From contig CALCQT010000399.1 of assembly GCA_937894825.1 (NCBI GenBank), positions 1 to 7,958 on the forward strand: a stretch of 7,958 bases of DNA. Reading direction: 5' to 3'. The position numbers and the translations under genes were made by a program. Source of the stretch: an uncultured Anaerolineaceae bacterium. Lineage in GTDB: Bacteria; Chloroflexota; Anaerolineae; Anaerolineales; Anaerolineaceae. Below are positions 1 through 6,425 of the stretch, piece by piece. Numbering within the stretch: position 1 is the stretch's first letter; the number at the start of each line of letters is the position of its first letter. The notes beneath the pieces are model-generated. The model had not been told where the DNA came from and did not search any database. It worked only from the letters and a program-made list of their open reading frames with translations.

Positions 1-54
1 ATTCGTCAACAGTGTGCTCTTCCGCCATGGCGGAAGAGCACACTGTTGACGAAT
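1..54. repeat. Perfect 54-bp palindrome at window start (likely fold-back artefact)
   Basis: Bases 1-27 are the exact reverse complement of bases 28-54, with no spacer and no mismatch. The right arm reads smoothly into the hcp coding frame, so it is the genuine sequence. The left arm replaces what should be upstream hcp coding sequence. A zero-loop perfect inverted repeat inside a conserved gene, at the very end of the sequence, is most easily explained as an assembly or amplification fold-back at a contig edge. A real palindromic rearrangement that broke the gene is the less likely alternative. Confidence 0.9.
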
Positions 55-1154
55 GGCTCGGCCTGCTGATGGAATTTGGTGGCGTCAACCTGAAATGCAT
101 GGCACTGCTCGACCATGCCAACACCGGTGCCTATGGGAATCCGACCCCGGTCGAAGTTCCGCTGACCATCGAGCGGGGACCGTTCATCGTCATCACCGGC
201 CATGACCTGCATGATCTGAAAATGCTGTTGGATCAAACCGAGGGCAAAGGGATCAATATTTATACCCATGGCGAAATGCTGCCGGCGCATGGCTATCCCG
301 AACTGAAGAAATATGCGCATTTGAAGGGCAATTTCGGCACCGCCTGGCAGAATCAGCAAAAAGAATTTGCCTCCATCCCGGCGCCGGTGTTGTTCACGAC
401 CAACTGCCTGATGCCGCCCAAGACCAGTTACGCCGACCGGATCTACACCACCTCGGTTGTAGCCTATCCGGAACTGAAACACATTGAAGCGGACGCGACC
501 GGTCACAAGGATTTCAGCGCCATTATTGACCAGGCGCTCAGCCTCGGCGGCTATGCCGAAGACCAGAAACTGACCGGCATCAATGATGGACAGACCGTCA
601 TGACCGGTTTCGGACGGCAAACCGTGCTGGACAGCGCCCCAACCATCATTGAAGCAGTCAAAGCCGGCGCCATCCGCCATTTCTTTCTGGTCGGCGGTTG
701 CGACGGCGCCAAACCGGGCCGCAATTACTACACCAATTTTGTCAAACAGACTCCGGCGGATACCGTGATTTTAACGCTGGCCTGTGGCAAGTTCCGCATT
801 AATGACCTGAGCATCGGCGCCATCGGTCCCTTCCCGCGCATCCTGGACATGGGGCAGTGTAATGACGCATACGGCGCGATTGAGGTCGCTTTAGCGCTGG
901 CCGGCGCGTTCGAGTGCGGCGTCAATGATCTGCCGCTGACGCTGGTTTTGTCCTGGTACGAGCAGAAGGCCGTCTGCATCCTGCTGACGCTGCTCTCCCT
1001 GGGCATCAAAAACATCTACATCGGCCCCAGCATCCCGGCATTCTTCTCCAGCACCGTTCTCAGCGTGCTGGTTGAAAAATTCGGACTGCATCCGATCAGC
1101 ACACCGGAAGCGGATCTGGAAGAAATCCTGCCGAGCGCAGCGAGCGCAGCCTAA
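30..1154 (+). CDS. hcp: Hybrid-cluster protein / hydroxylamine reductase, C-terminal part (5' end missing)
   Basis: Hcp is a cytoplasmic iron-sulfur protein with a 4Fe-4S (or 2Fe-2S) cluster and a 4Fe-2S-2O hybrid cluster. It reduces hydroxylamine in vitro and is linked to nitric oxide detoxification in anaerobes. All hybrid-cluster ligands known from the family are visible. Counting from a GTG at 12, they are His64 (GHDL), Glu88 (HGEML), Cys132 (TTNC), Cys230 (VGGCDG, the persulfide cysteine), Cys258 (LACGK), Cys283 (GQCND) and Glu317 with Lys319 (WYEQK). Their spacing closely matches Desulfovibrio Hcp. On that register about 180 N-terminal residues are absent, including the proximal-cluster cysteines. 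The GTG at 12 and ATG at 27 lie in the palindrome and are not believable starts, so the feature begins at the first full codon after the palindrome centre. The C-terminus ends in a short Ser/Ala tail made by a 9-bp duplication. A terminator follows 33 bp downstream. Identity is very secure; the gene is partial because of the window edge. Confidence 0.95.
   Translation, partial: AEEHTVDEWLGLLMEFGGVNLKCMALLDHANTGAYGNPTPVEVPLTIERGPFIVITGHDLHDLKMLLDQTEGKGINIYTHGEMLPAHGYPELKKYAHLKGNFGTAWQNQQKEFASIPAPVLFTTNCLMPPKTSYADRIYTTSVVAYPELKHIEADATGHKDFSAIIDQALSLGGYAEDQKLTGINDGQTVMTGFGRQTVLDSAPTIIEAVKAGAIRHFFLVGGCDGAKPGRNYYTNFVKQTPADTVILTLACGKFRINDLSIGAIGPFPRILDMGQCNDAYGAIEVALALAGAFECGVNDLPLTLVLSWYEQKAVCILLTLLSLGIKNIYIGPSIPAFFSSTVLSVLVEKFGLHPISTPEADLEEILPSAASAA
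1133..1150 (+). repeat. hcp: 9-bp tandem duplication in hcp 3' end
   Basis: The unit gagcgcagc occurs twice back to back (1133-1141 and 1142-1150), just before the stop codon. It encodes the Ser/Ala-rich last residues of Hcp, beyond the conserved domain. It looks like a replication-slippage product without functional consequence. Confidence 0.7.
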
Positions 1155-1187
1155 GCATTTTCCCGGGGCAAAACCCAAACAGCAAAA

Positions 1188-1228
1188 GCCGTCCATCCTG
1201 CTTTAAAGAGGATGGGTGGCTTTTTTTT
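1188..1228 (+). terminator. Rho-independent terminator after hcp
   Basis: A 12-bp stem (1188-1199 with 1209-1220, two G-U wobbles) closes a 9-nt loop and is followed by eight T residues. It sits 33 bp after the hcp stop codon and ends that transcription unit before the threonine-degradation operon. Confidence 0.9.
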
Positions 1229-1599
1229 AAATATTATCCGGCTCCATAAATGATTCGGAGGACAAAAATCAATCCCTTTTCTCTTCCGTCCGCCGCAACA
1301 ACCGAAAAAGATAACGGAAATCCCATGACAATCCGCCCGGTTATTTCCACCCATCACGAATAAATAATTACAATTTGATTTTGCCCGCCTTACCGTTTGC
1401 GATAAAATTACTGTATAGAAGAAATCAGACGGGATCAGAAAACCTTGCGCCGGCAATGAACGAACGACACAAAGCAGGTATTTTTTTGTCCTTCTTCTTC
1501 GTTAATCAGCCTGAAAAAATTGACGCTGTTTCTGTTCCGGAATTCAGCCGGAAAATCTGTTGTTTTGACTTTGTCATGCATGAAATAGAAAGGTTTTCT
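1229..1599. other. Intergenic region and leader ahead of the threonine operon
   Basis: This stretch has no convincing gene. A 37-codon ATG frame at 1250-1363 lacks a ribosome-binding site. The region holds a candidate promoter near 1381-1408, so the inferred leader before the dehydrogenase start is close to 190 nt, long for a simple operon. Within it a 6-bp inverted repeat (ttccgg at 1535-1540, ccggaa at 1548-1553, 7-nt loop) could form a small hairpin. I looked for a glycine or other riboswitch core and did not recognise one. Confidence 0.5.
1381..1408 (+). promoter_or_regulatory. Candidate sigma-70-type promoter for the tdh-kbl operon
   Basis: TTGCCC (1381-1386, 4 of 6 matches to TTGACA) and TAAAAT (1403-1408, 5 of 6 to TATAAT) are separated by 16 bp, in the AT-rich gap before the dehydrogenase gene. 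This is the best pair I could find there. It is read from consensus only, and it implies an unusually long leader. Confidence 0.35.
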
Positions 1600-2544
1600 A
1601 TGAAACGAATTCTTATCACTGGCGCCTGCGGTTTGGTCGGGAGCGATCTGGTCCTTGCCTTACAGGAAAAACATGGAGCGGAGAATGTTATCGCACTGGA
1701 TTTCCAGACGGCCTGTAAAACTTTCCGGGGAATTTTTGAGCAAGCCGACGTGTGTGATTCCGAGCGGTTACGCGCCGTTGTCCGGCAATACGATATCGGG
1801 CAGATCTATCATCTGGCCGGCCTGCTTTCGGTGGGTAGTGAAAAAAATCCGGACCGGGCCTGGACTGTCAATCTGGGCGGATTAAAAAATGTATTGGATA
1901 TTGCCAAAGAGGCGGACATCCAGGTCTTTTGGCCCAGCTCGATCGGCGTGTATGGAAAAACCACCCCGCATGTGAACGTGCCGCAGCACGCCAGTTTTGA
2001 ACCGAATACAATGTATGGTGTGACGAAAGTGTCCGGCGAACTACTCTGCCAGTACTATTGGCATCGCTACGGCGTCGACGTACGCAGTCTGCGCTATCCG
2101 GGGCTGAACGGCTACAAGGCCGCTCCCGGTGACGGAACGACAGAATACGCCATTCACATTTTCTACGGTCTGATCCGCGAAAACCGCTATGAATGCTTTT
2201 TGCGGGCAGATTCCCGCCTTCCCATGATGTATATGGATGACGCCATCCGCGGCACGATCGCATTGATGGAAGCGCCCGCAGAAAAAATCACCATCCGCAC
2301 CAGCTACAACTTTACCGCGGTCAGTTTCACGCCGGAAGAGCTGGTGGCGGAGATCCGAAAAATCTCCCCCGATTTCGAAATCATCTATAAACCGGACGAC
2401 CGGCAGCAAATCGCTGACAGTTGGGCCCAGACCATTGACGATTCAAGGGCACGCGAAGACTGGAACTGGCAGGAAGAATTTGACCTGCCGAAAATGACCC
2501 AGGCCCTGTATCAGGGCATCAAAGAAAGGTTAGAAAATGTCTAA
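1600..2544 (+). CDS. tdh: L-threonine 3-dehydrogenase, SDR (NAD-dependent epimerase-like) type
   Basis: The enzyme oxidises L-threonine with NAD+ to L-2-amino-3-oxobutyrate in the cytoplasm, the first step of threonine conversion to glycine. The 314-residue length is normal for the short-chain type, which is unrelated to the zinc-dependent E. coli enzyme. The Rossmann motif TGACGLVG starts at residue 7. Catalytic residues are visible as PSS (Ser113/114) and YGVTK (Tyr139, Lys143). RYPGL (165-169), GDGTTEYA (177-184) and LPMMYMDDAIR (207-217) are hallmark segments that separate this family from sugar epimerases. The frame is open back to 1375, but the ATG at 1600 is chosen because AGAAAGG ends 6 nt before it and places the nucleotide-binding motif at the N-terminus. 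The 3' end overlaps the next gene by 8 bp, so the two are surely cotranscribed and probably translationally coupled. Confidence 0.93.
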   Translation: MKRILITGACGLVGSDLVLALQEKHGAENVIALDFQTACKTFRGIFEQADVCDSERLRAVVRQYDIGQIYHLAGLLSVGSEKNPDRAWTVNLGGLKNVLDIAKEADIQVFWPSSIGVYGKTTPHVNVPQHASFEPNTMYGVTKVSGELLCQYYWHRYGVDVRSLRYPGLNGYKAAPGDGTTEYAIHIFYGLIRENRYECFLRADSRLPMMYMDDAIRGTIALMEAPAEKITIRTSYNFTAVSFTPEELVAEIRKISPDFEIIYKPDDRQQIADSWAQTIDDSRAREDWNWQEEFDLPKMTQALYQGIKERLENV

Positions 2545-3787
2545 AGAACTTTTTTTGGCTTCTTTGAAAAAAGAAGTCGGCAGATTGGACGAAGCGGCAA
2601 CCTCAAAACGGTTTGAGCATTATATCGAAGACTTCACCCATGATCCCTCTCCCAGAGCGATGATCGAAGGCAAGCCATACAGTATCTTTAATTCGAACGA
2701 TTATCTCGGATTGCGGCATCATCCCAGGCTGAAGGCGGCGGAACATGAAGCGGCGCAGCGGCTGGGGACCGGACCGGGCGCCGTGCGATTCATTTCAGGT
2801 TCTTTCGCGGTCCATCGTGACCTGGAGAAAAGACTGGCGGCTTTCCACGAACGCGATGATGCGATCGTCTTTTCTTCCGCGTTTGCGGCTAATCTTGCCG
2901 TGATTTTCAGCCTGGCCCGCGGACAAAGCCGGGATTCCGTCATCAGCAGTAACGTATTGGTGATCTCTGACGAGTTGAACCATCGCAGCATCATTGACGG
3001 CGTACGGCTGGCCAATCTGGGAAAAGAGGAAAAAGCCATTTTCAAACACCTGGACATGCAGTCTTTGAAGAACATTCTGCACGAACACAGCGGGAAATTC
3101 CAAAGAGTCATCATCATCACCGATGGCGTATTCAGCATGCTGGGCGAATATCAGGATCTCTCCAGGCTGCAGGAAGTGATCCGCCGCTATGCCGATGCCT
3201 ATCCGGAGGGAATATTTTTAATCGTGGACGACGCGCATGGCGTGGCGGCTTTCGGCAAAAGCGGACGCGGCACAGAGGAAGCCTCCGGCGCAAAAGCGGA
3301 TGTGCTGGTCGGGACGCTGGGGAAAGGGTTCGGCGTGGATGGCGGGTACGCCACCGGGGATCAGTCGGTGATTGATTACCTGCGCGAGTCCGCCGCGACC
3401 TATATCTATTCCAATTCAATCGCTCCGGGCGCTGCCGCGGCGGCAATTGCGGCGTTGGATGTGATCGAATCCGCGGAAGGCACGGAGATGCTGCGAAAAC
3501 TCGAAAGCAACATCGCCGAACTGAAAAAGCAGCTGTCGGAAAAGGGATTGATCCTGGCGGCGGAGTCCATTCATCCGATCCAGTCGGTGTTGATCGGGGA
3601 TCCACTGAAAACAAAGCAGCTGGTCCAGCGTATGTTCGAGAAGGGCTTTCTGGTCTCCAGCATTAATTACCCGGTGGTTCCCAAAGGGCGGGACGAGATC
3701 CGCGTCCAGTTAAGCGCTGCACATACCTCGCAGGATATCGCCGCATTTACGGACGCGCTGAAAACCGCGGTGGATCAGGGATTCTAA
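2537..3787 (+). CDS. kbl: 2-amino-3-ketobutyrate CoA ligase (glycine C-acetyltransferase), alpha-oxoamine synthase family
   Basis: The product is a PLP-dependent, fold-type I enzyme. It would cleave the unstable product of the upstream dehydrogenase with CoA to give glycine and acetyl-CoA. Visible family features are NDYLGL (54-59), RFISG (84-88), the PLP-stacking histidine region NHRSIIDGVRL (148-158), TDGVFSM (195-201), the cofactor aspartate in VDDAHG (230-235) and the Schiff-base lysine Lys263 in GTLGKGFG. SNSIAP (292-297) is also typical. At 416 residues it is about 20 longer than E. coli KBL. The loop after the lysine reads GFGVDGG where classical KBL has ALGGASGG, so sequence alone cannot exclude another oxoamine synthase such as a BioF-like enzyme. 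The overlap with tdh makes the threonine role much the most likely. The start is supported by AAAGAAAGG ending 7 nt upstream, inside tdh. Confidence 0.85.
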   Translation: MSKELFLASLKKEVGRLDEAATSKRFEHYIEDFTHDPSPRAMIEGKPYSIFNSNDYLGLRHHPRLKAAEHEAAQRLGTGPGAVRFISGSFAVHRDLEKRLAAFHERDDAIVFSSAFAANLAVIFSLARGQSRDSVISSNVLVISDELNHRSIIDGVRLANLGKEEKAIFKHLDMQSLKNILHEHSGKFQRVIIITDGVFSMLGEYQDLSRLQEVIRRYADAYPEGIFLIVDDAHGVAAFGKSGRGTEEASGAKADVLVGTLGKGFGVDGGYATGDQSVIDYLRESAATYIYSNSIAPGAAAAAIAALDVIESAEGTEMLRKLESNIAELKKQLSEKGLILAAESIHPIQSVLIGDPLKTKQLVQRMFEKGFLVSSINYPVVPKGRDEIRVQLSAAHTSQDIAAFTDALKTAVDQGF

Positions 3788-3835
3788 AATAGAAACAAAT
3801 GTACCCGGACAAACCCGGATTCCGGAACAGGATAT

Positions 3836-3867
3836 AAAAGAGGCAACGGTCATCGTTGCCTCTTTTT
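3836..3867. terminator. Bidirectional terminator between kbl and the convergent peptidase-like gene
   Basis: A perfect stem (3836-3848 with 3854-3866) closes a 5-nt loop. It has a T run on the plus side and a matching A run on the other, so it can end transcription both from kbl (stop at 3787) and from the minus-strand gene (stop at 3900). Confidence 0.92.
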
Positions 3868-3899
3868 ATCCCCATCGTCAACTGCCAATCATGGCAGCG

Positions 3900-4547
3900 T
3901 CAATTGTGATCTGAAACCGCAAAATAAGCCAGTCCACCGGAAAGATGCGTCGTGGTATACCACAATTGTAAATCGAAACTGATTTCAGCGCCTTCGTCCG
4001 ACGCATGCGCTTGAATATCCGTTCCGTTAATCTCCGCGGAAGTAATCGTAATCCAGTGCCAGTGCTGCAAACGGGATTCTTTTCCGCGGGAGAGAACCAA
4101 CAGCCCGATCGGTGTGTCCGATGCCAGTCCTGCAGCCACAAAATCAGCCAGCTCCTGGGAGGGTTTGCGCTTGCCAAGCAGAACGCCCGGAACATCAAAC
4201 GCCTGAGGGATAAGAGAAACGCCCCGCGACGCCGCATAAGAAAGCACGCCATCGGTATAAATGGGAAGCTTATTGACACCCATTCTTCCGGGTGTAACGA
4301 ATTCGAACAACGTGTTCATGTGAATCAGCCAGTCAGGGCGGGTTAAGGATTCGGGTATATATAGAGGCCGCAGGTGGGGCTGGGTAAAGGCCAAATAAGC
4401 CATAATCAGCGATGCGGAAACAGGGCCACAACCCGAATCCGCCCGCCACGTGTTTTCAAACCAGCCCTGATCCGGTCCGAAAGCAGGCGTCCCGCCGTTT
4501 GGAGGCGGGATCGTTAATAATCCGGGGTGTTGTATAGAATAAAACAT
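3900..4547 (-). CDS. Putative C39-like / papain-fold cysteine peptidase domain protein
   Basis: The protein has about 215 residues, no signal peptide and no membrane segment, so it is probably cytoplasmic. Counting from the chosen start, it carries SGCGP (candidate nucleophile Cys40) ahead of a hydrophobic helix, and HWHWIT (candidate catalytic His162 or His164) about 120 residues later. That order and context are typical of the C39-like and related papain-fold families, where GCGPT/GCGPV precedes a helix. No ABC transporter, double-glycine leader peptide or obvious substrate gene lies nearby, so a bacteriocin-processing role is not supported. The activity is inferred from motifs only. Start choice: an ATG at 4559 would add four residues, but the GGAG at 4554-4557 is spaced 6 nt from the ATG at 4547, so the inner start is preferred. 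The gene is alone on its strand, convergent with kbl and divergent from the secreted-protein array. Confidence 0.6.
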   Translation of the reverse strand: MFYSIQHPGLLTIPPPNGGTPAFGPDQGWFENTWRADSGCGPVSASLIMAYLAFTQPHLRPLYIPESLTRPDWLIHMNTLFEFVTPGRMGVNKLPIYTDGVLSYAASRGVSLIPQAFDVPGVLLGKRKPSQELADFVAAGLASDTPIGLLVLSRGKESRLQHWHWITITSAEINGTDIQAHASDEGAEISFDLQLWYTTTHLSGGLAYFAVSDHN

Positions 4548-4621
4548 GGTACGCTCCATCCCGACAGACAGGATCGCCCGCCTGCCGGATCATTGTTAGG
4601 TATGATTAACTAATCTGCAAA

Positions 4622-4627
4622 ATTATA
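4622..4627 (-). promoter_or_regulatory. Possible -10 box for the peptidase-like gene
   Basis: A perfect TATAAT reads on the minus strand about 75 nt upstream of the start at 4547. No acceptable -35 box lies at 16-18 bp and there is no TGn extension, so this is a weak call. Confidence 0.25.
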
Positions 4628-4747
4628 AGCGAAATCACCAACACCGCCCCCCCTGGACCGCTTTCAATAATGACAAAATCTTACATCCTCTTTTCGCTTT
4701 CTTAACGCTGTTTATTATCGAAAATGAACAATTATTCCGCAAAAGGC

Positions 4748-4756
4748 TGCTAGAAT
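4748..4756 (+). promoter_or_regulatory. Extended -10 promoter of the first secreted paralogue
   Basis: TGCTAGAAT is an extended -10 (TGn plus 5 of 6 matches to TATAAT). It is part of a longer block, aaaggctgNtagaat, that recurs upstream of the second paralogue at a similar distance from the start codon (about 70 nt). The recurrence in front of two paralogues is the main support; no clear -35 is seen, which is usual for extended -10 promoters. Confidence 0.5.
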
Positions 4757-4818
4757 CTATATATGATTTGTATATTATTTAATTAACATTACTCAGGCTA
4801 TCTTTTATGGAGGAAAGC

Positions 4819-5391
4819 ATGAAAAAAAACCTGTTCTTTGTTGTGATTGCGGCCATCCTCGCCGCACACGCCGTGATGCCTGTCAGCGCACAGGACGAAG
4901 TAGAATTCACGCCGCTCACCCTGCCGGCTTTTTTTAACTGGGGAGATAAGGCGATCAATGTGTATGAATTTTTGAGCAAGGTCGATGGACTGGTCTGTGA
5001 ACCGAATACGGACGAAGATCAGGGGAAGAAAATTGATTGCAGCGCGCAAGAATTTGATGAAGAAATCACCCATTATGCTTTTTATTTCACGGATGACGAA
5101 AATTTGTACTTAGTCACAAGCGCTGTAAATTATCTTGGCGACTATTTTACCATTCAGGAGTTGTTCGAAACCTTCGCCGAAACCTTCAGCAAAATCAAAA
5201 TGCGACCCTACACCAAGGGTTTTTTCTATGATTTTTATGCGGAAGATACCGACATAATCGCCTGCGGCATCGTTCCGGGAACCGCTTATCTCTGCCTCTC
5301 CGCCACTGAGGGGACGGAAGAAACGCTTCCCTATATATCCGTAATCTATTCCGAGTATTCCTTCGCGCGGGATTTGGACGCCGGACTATAG
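4819..5391 (+). CDS. Secreted four-cysteine protein, paralogue 1 of a tandem triplet (unknown family)
   Basis: I do not recognise this family. The 190-residue product has a classical Sec signal peptide: MKKN, a hydrophobic stretch to about residue 20, and a cleavage site VSA-Q after residue 24. The mature protein is acidic and rich in Tyr, Phe, Asp and Glu, with no further membrane segment and no lipobox, so it is likely released or loosely held outside the membrane. It has four cysteines (60, 74, 149, 159), suggesting two disulfides. Conserved landmarks shared with the two downstream genes are EFT near residue 29, WG at 41, CE at 60, YFTDD at 89, VNY.G at 103, FYD at 136 and CG..P at 149. 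It is roughly half identical to paralogue 2 by eye. The ATG at 4819 is chosen over the one at 4807 because GGAGG lies 5 nt upstream of it and the signal peptide begins there. Confidence 0.88.
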   Translation: MKKNLFFVVIAAILAAHAVMPVSAQDEVEFTPLTLPAFFNWGDKAINVYEFLSKVDGLVCEPNTDEDQGKKIDCSAQEFDEEITHYAFYFTDDENLYLVTSAVNYLGDYFTIQELFETFAETFSKIKMRPYTKGFFYDFYAEDTDIIACGIVPGTAYLCLSATEGTEETLPYISVIYSEYSFARDLDAGL

Positions 5392-5456
5392 ATATGAAAG
5401 GCCCGCTGCTGCCATCAAGTTTTTAACACTTCAGCGCTTTTCAGATATTTGAAAGA

Positions 5457-5509
5457 AACAAGCGATTCAGTTGCCTCAAGTGAAACATGAGATAACAGAA
5501 TCGCTTGTT
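5457..5509. repeat. Long imperfect hairpin between paralogues 1 and 2
   Basis: A perfect 12-bp stem (5457-5468 with 5498-5509) continues inward past an A-A mismatch. Four more pairs follow (5470-5473 with 5493-5496, one G-T wobble), then a mismatch, then four further pairs (5475-5478 with 5488-5491). The terminal loop has 9 nt. No T run follows on either strand, so it is not a standard intrinsic terminator. It lies 66 bp after the paralogue 1 stop and 55 bp before the promoter of paralogue 2. It could end or stabilise the upstream mRNA, or bind a regulator. Confidence 0.6.
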
Positions 5510-5561
5510 CATTAAATGATGAATCAAACACTACGAATTATCACAAATTTCGCACAAAGGC

Positions 5562-5570
5562 TGATAGAAT
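5562..5570 (+). promoter_or_regulatory. Extended -10 promoter of the second secreted paralogue
   Basis: TGATAGAAT matches the extended -10 ahead of paralogue 1 (TGCTAGAAT) and sits in the same wider block, with cgca and aaaggctg upstream. It lies about 75 nt before the ATG at 5640. Confidence 0.5.
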
Positions 5571-5639
5571 TTCATTTAAAGGGATGTTTTTTTGAAAATA
5601 GATATTTTGAAACAGGTTTTTACCTGAGAAGGAAAATTT

Positions 5640-6224
5640 ATGAGAAAAAATTGGGAAGTTGTTGTCATGTTGATTCTGGCAGTCTTGTCTGCGCTCAGTG
5701 TGAGCAACGCGAGCAACGCGAGCGCCCAGAGCGTCACTGAATTTACGCCGGTCACGGTCGCCGACTTTTTTGAATGGGGAGACAGCGGGCGGAGTGTTTA
5801 TGATTTTCTAAATACGGTCGAAGGACTGACCTGCGAGACAATGAATGATGTAGACTATGGAAAAACCATTGACTGCAGCACCGGTGTGATGGATGAAGAA
5901 TCCACCTACTATTATTTCTATTTCACCGATGATGAAGAATTATATCTGGTGGAGATTTATGTAAATTACCAGGGAGAGGATCTGACCATTGAGGAATTGG
6001 TTCAATCCTACGCCGAAGATTTCGCCAGCATCCAGACAAAGGCCTACAGTGCGGGGGATTTTTATGACATTTATGCCTCAACTGCGGATATTATCGGCTG
6101 CGGTGTGATTCCCGACAAGACGTATCTCTGCCTGTCCGGCGAGGAAGCCACAGAGGAATATTACGCTTTGATAACATTGGTTTATGCCGACTATGACTAT
6201 GTGGCGTATTACGACTCCCTGTGA
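5640..6224 (+). CDS. Secreted four-cysteine protein, paralogue 2 of a tandem triplet (unknown family)
   Basis: This 194-residue protein shares the layout of its neighbours. The signal peptide runs over residues 1-29 (hydrophobic core about 6-21, cleavage ASA-Q). The acidic mature domain has cysteines at 65, 79, 154 and 164, with spacings of 14, 75 and 10 as in both paralogues. The whole core therefore aligns without gaps between the first and last cysteine. The mature part is strikingly rich in Tyr and acidic residues, including EESTYYYFYFTDDEE (86-100). The signal-peptide end is lengthened by a 9-bp tandem duplication giving SNASNAS. AGAAGGA at 5627-5633 is 6 nt from the ATG. Its own promoter and terminator suggest a single-gene transcript. 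Function unknown; likely extracellular or envelope-associated. Confidence 0.88.
   Translation: MRKNWEVVVMLILAVLSALSVSNASNASAQSVTEFTPVTVADFFEWGDSGRSVYDFLNTVEGLTCETMNDVDYGKTIDCSTGVMDEESTYYYFYFTDDEELYLVEIYVNYQGEDLTIEELVQSYAEDFASIQTKAYSAGDFYDIYASTADIIGCGVIPDKTYLCLSGEEATEEYYALITLVYADYDYVAYYDSL
5703..5720 (+). repeat. 9-bp tandem duplication in the signal-peptide region of paralogue 2
   Basis: The unit agcaacgcg is present twice in a row (5703-5711, 5712-5720), encoding SNA-SNA just before the cleavage site. Paralogues 1 and 3 lack it, so it arose after the genes duplicated. Confidence 0.75.
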
Positions 6225-6244
6225 TCATCTCTGAATCTGCCGTA

Positions 6245-6278
6245 AAAAAAGCCCGCGAACTTCGTCGTGGGCTTTTTT
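6245..6278. terminator. Terminator after paralogue 2
   Basis: An 8-bp GC-rich stem (6251-6258 with 6265-6272, one G-T wobble) closes a 6-nt loop. It is flanked by an A run and followed by six T residues, 21 bp after the paralogue 2 stop. The flanking A/T runs could let it work in both directions, but only the plus-strand gene needs it. Confidence 0.9.
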
Positions 6279-6393
6279 GTTGCGGATTTCCGCTCCGTAT
6301 CGAGCAAGTTAAGATTATTCTTGCACAATTGTCTGCCAATATGGATTCAGTATTTATTTCACTGTTACACCACATTCACATTTCAATCCCGGT

Positions 6394-6425
6394 TTGAAAA
6401 AAAGGATTTTCTTTCACTTTATAAT
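6394..6425 (+). promoter_or_regulatory. Candidate promoter of the third secreted paralogue
   Basis: A perfect TATAAT (6420-6425) lies 47 nt before the ATG at 6472. The nearest -35-like hexamer is TTGAAA (6394-6399), but the 20-bp gap is longer than usual. It differs from the extended -10 elements ahead of paralogues 1 and 2; a degenerate copy of that shared block may lie at 6322-6342. Confidence 0.35.

Noticed and set aside
6..680. Long minus-strand open frame opposite hcp
   Set aside because: It is a shadow of the conserved Hcp frame, has no recognisable domain, and begins inside the coding region.
1250..1363. Small 37-codon ATG frame in the hcp-tdh gap
   Set aside because: There is no Shine-Dalgarno sequence before the ATG, its composition is not protein-like, and no family is recognised.
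1375..1599. In-frame upstream extension of the threonine dehydrogenase (75 extra residues)
   Set aside because: The extension has no ribosome-binding site or family similarity, and the Rossmann motif must lie near the N-terminus, as it does from the ATG at 1600.
3132..3614. Arg/Pro-rich minus-strand open frame opposite kbl
   Set aside because: Its composition is what the reverse reading of a GC-rich gene gives; the plus-strand frame carries all the PLP-enzyme motifs.
3900..4547. Bacteriocin-processing peptidase (C39 proper)
   Set aside because: There is no ABC transporter domain, no double-glycine leader peptide and no membrane segment. The three secreted proteins have ordinary Sec signal peptides.
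4807..4818. Upstream ATG as start of secreted paralogue 1
   Set aside because: This ATG overlaps the GGAGG that serves the ATG at 4819, and starting there would put acidic residues ahead of the signal peptide.
5516..5740. 74-codon frame overlapping the start of paralogue 2
   Set aside because: It runs across the promoter and the signal-peptide codons of paralogue 2 in another frame and has no ribosome-binding site.
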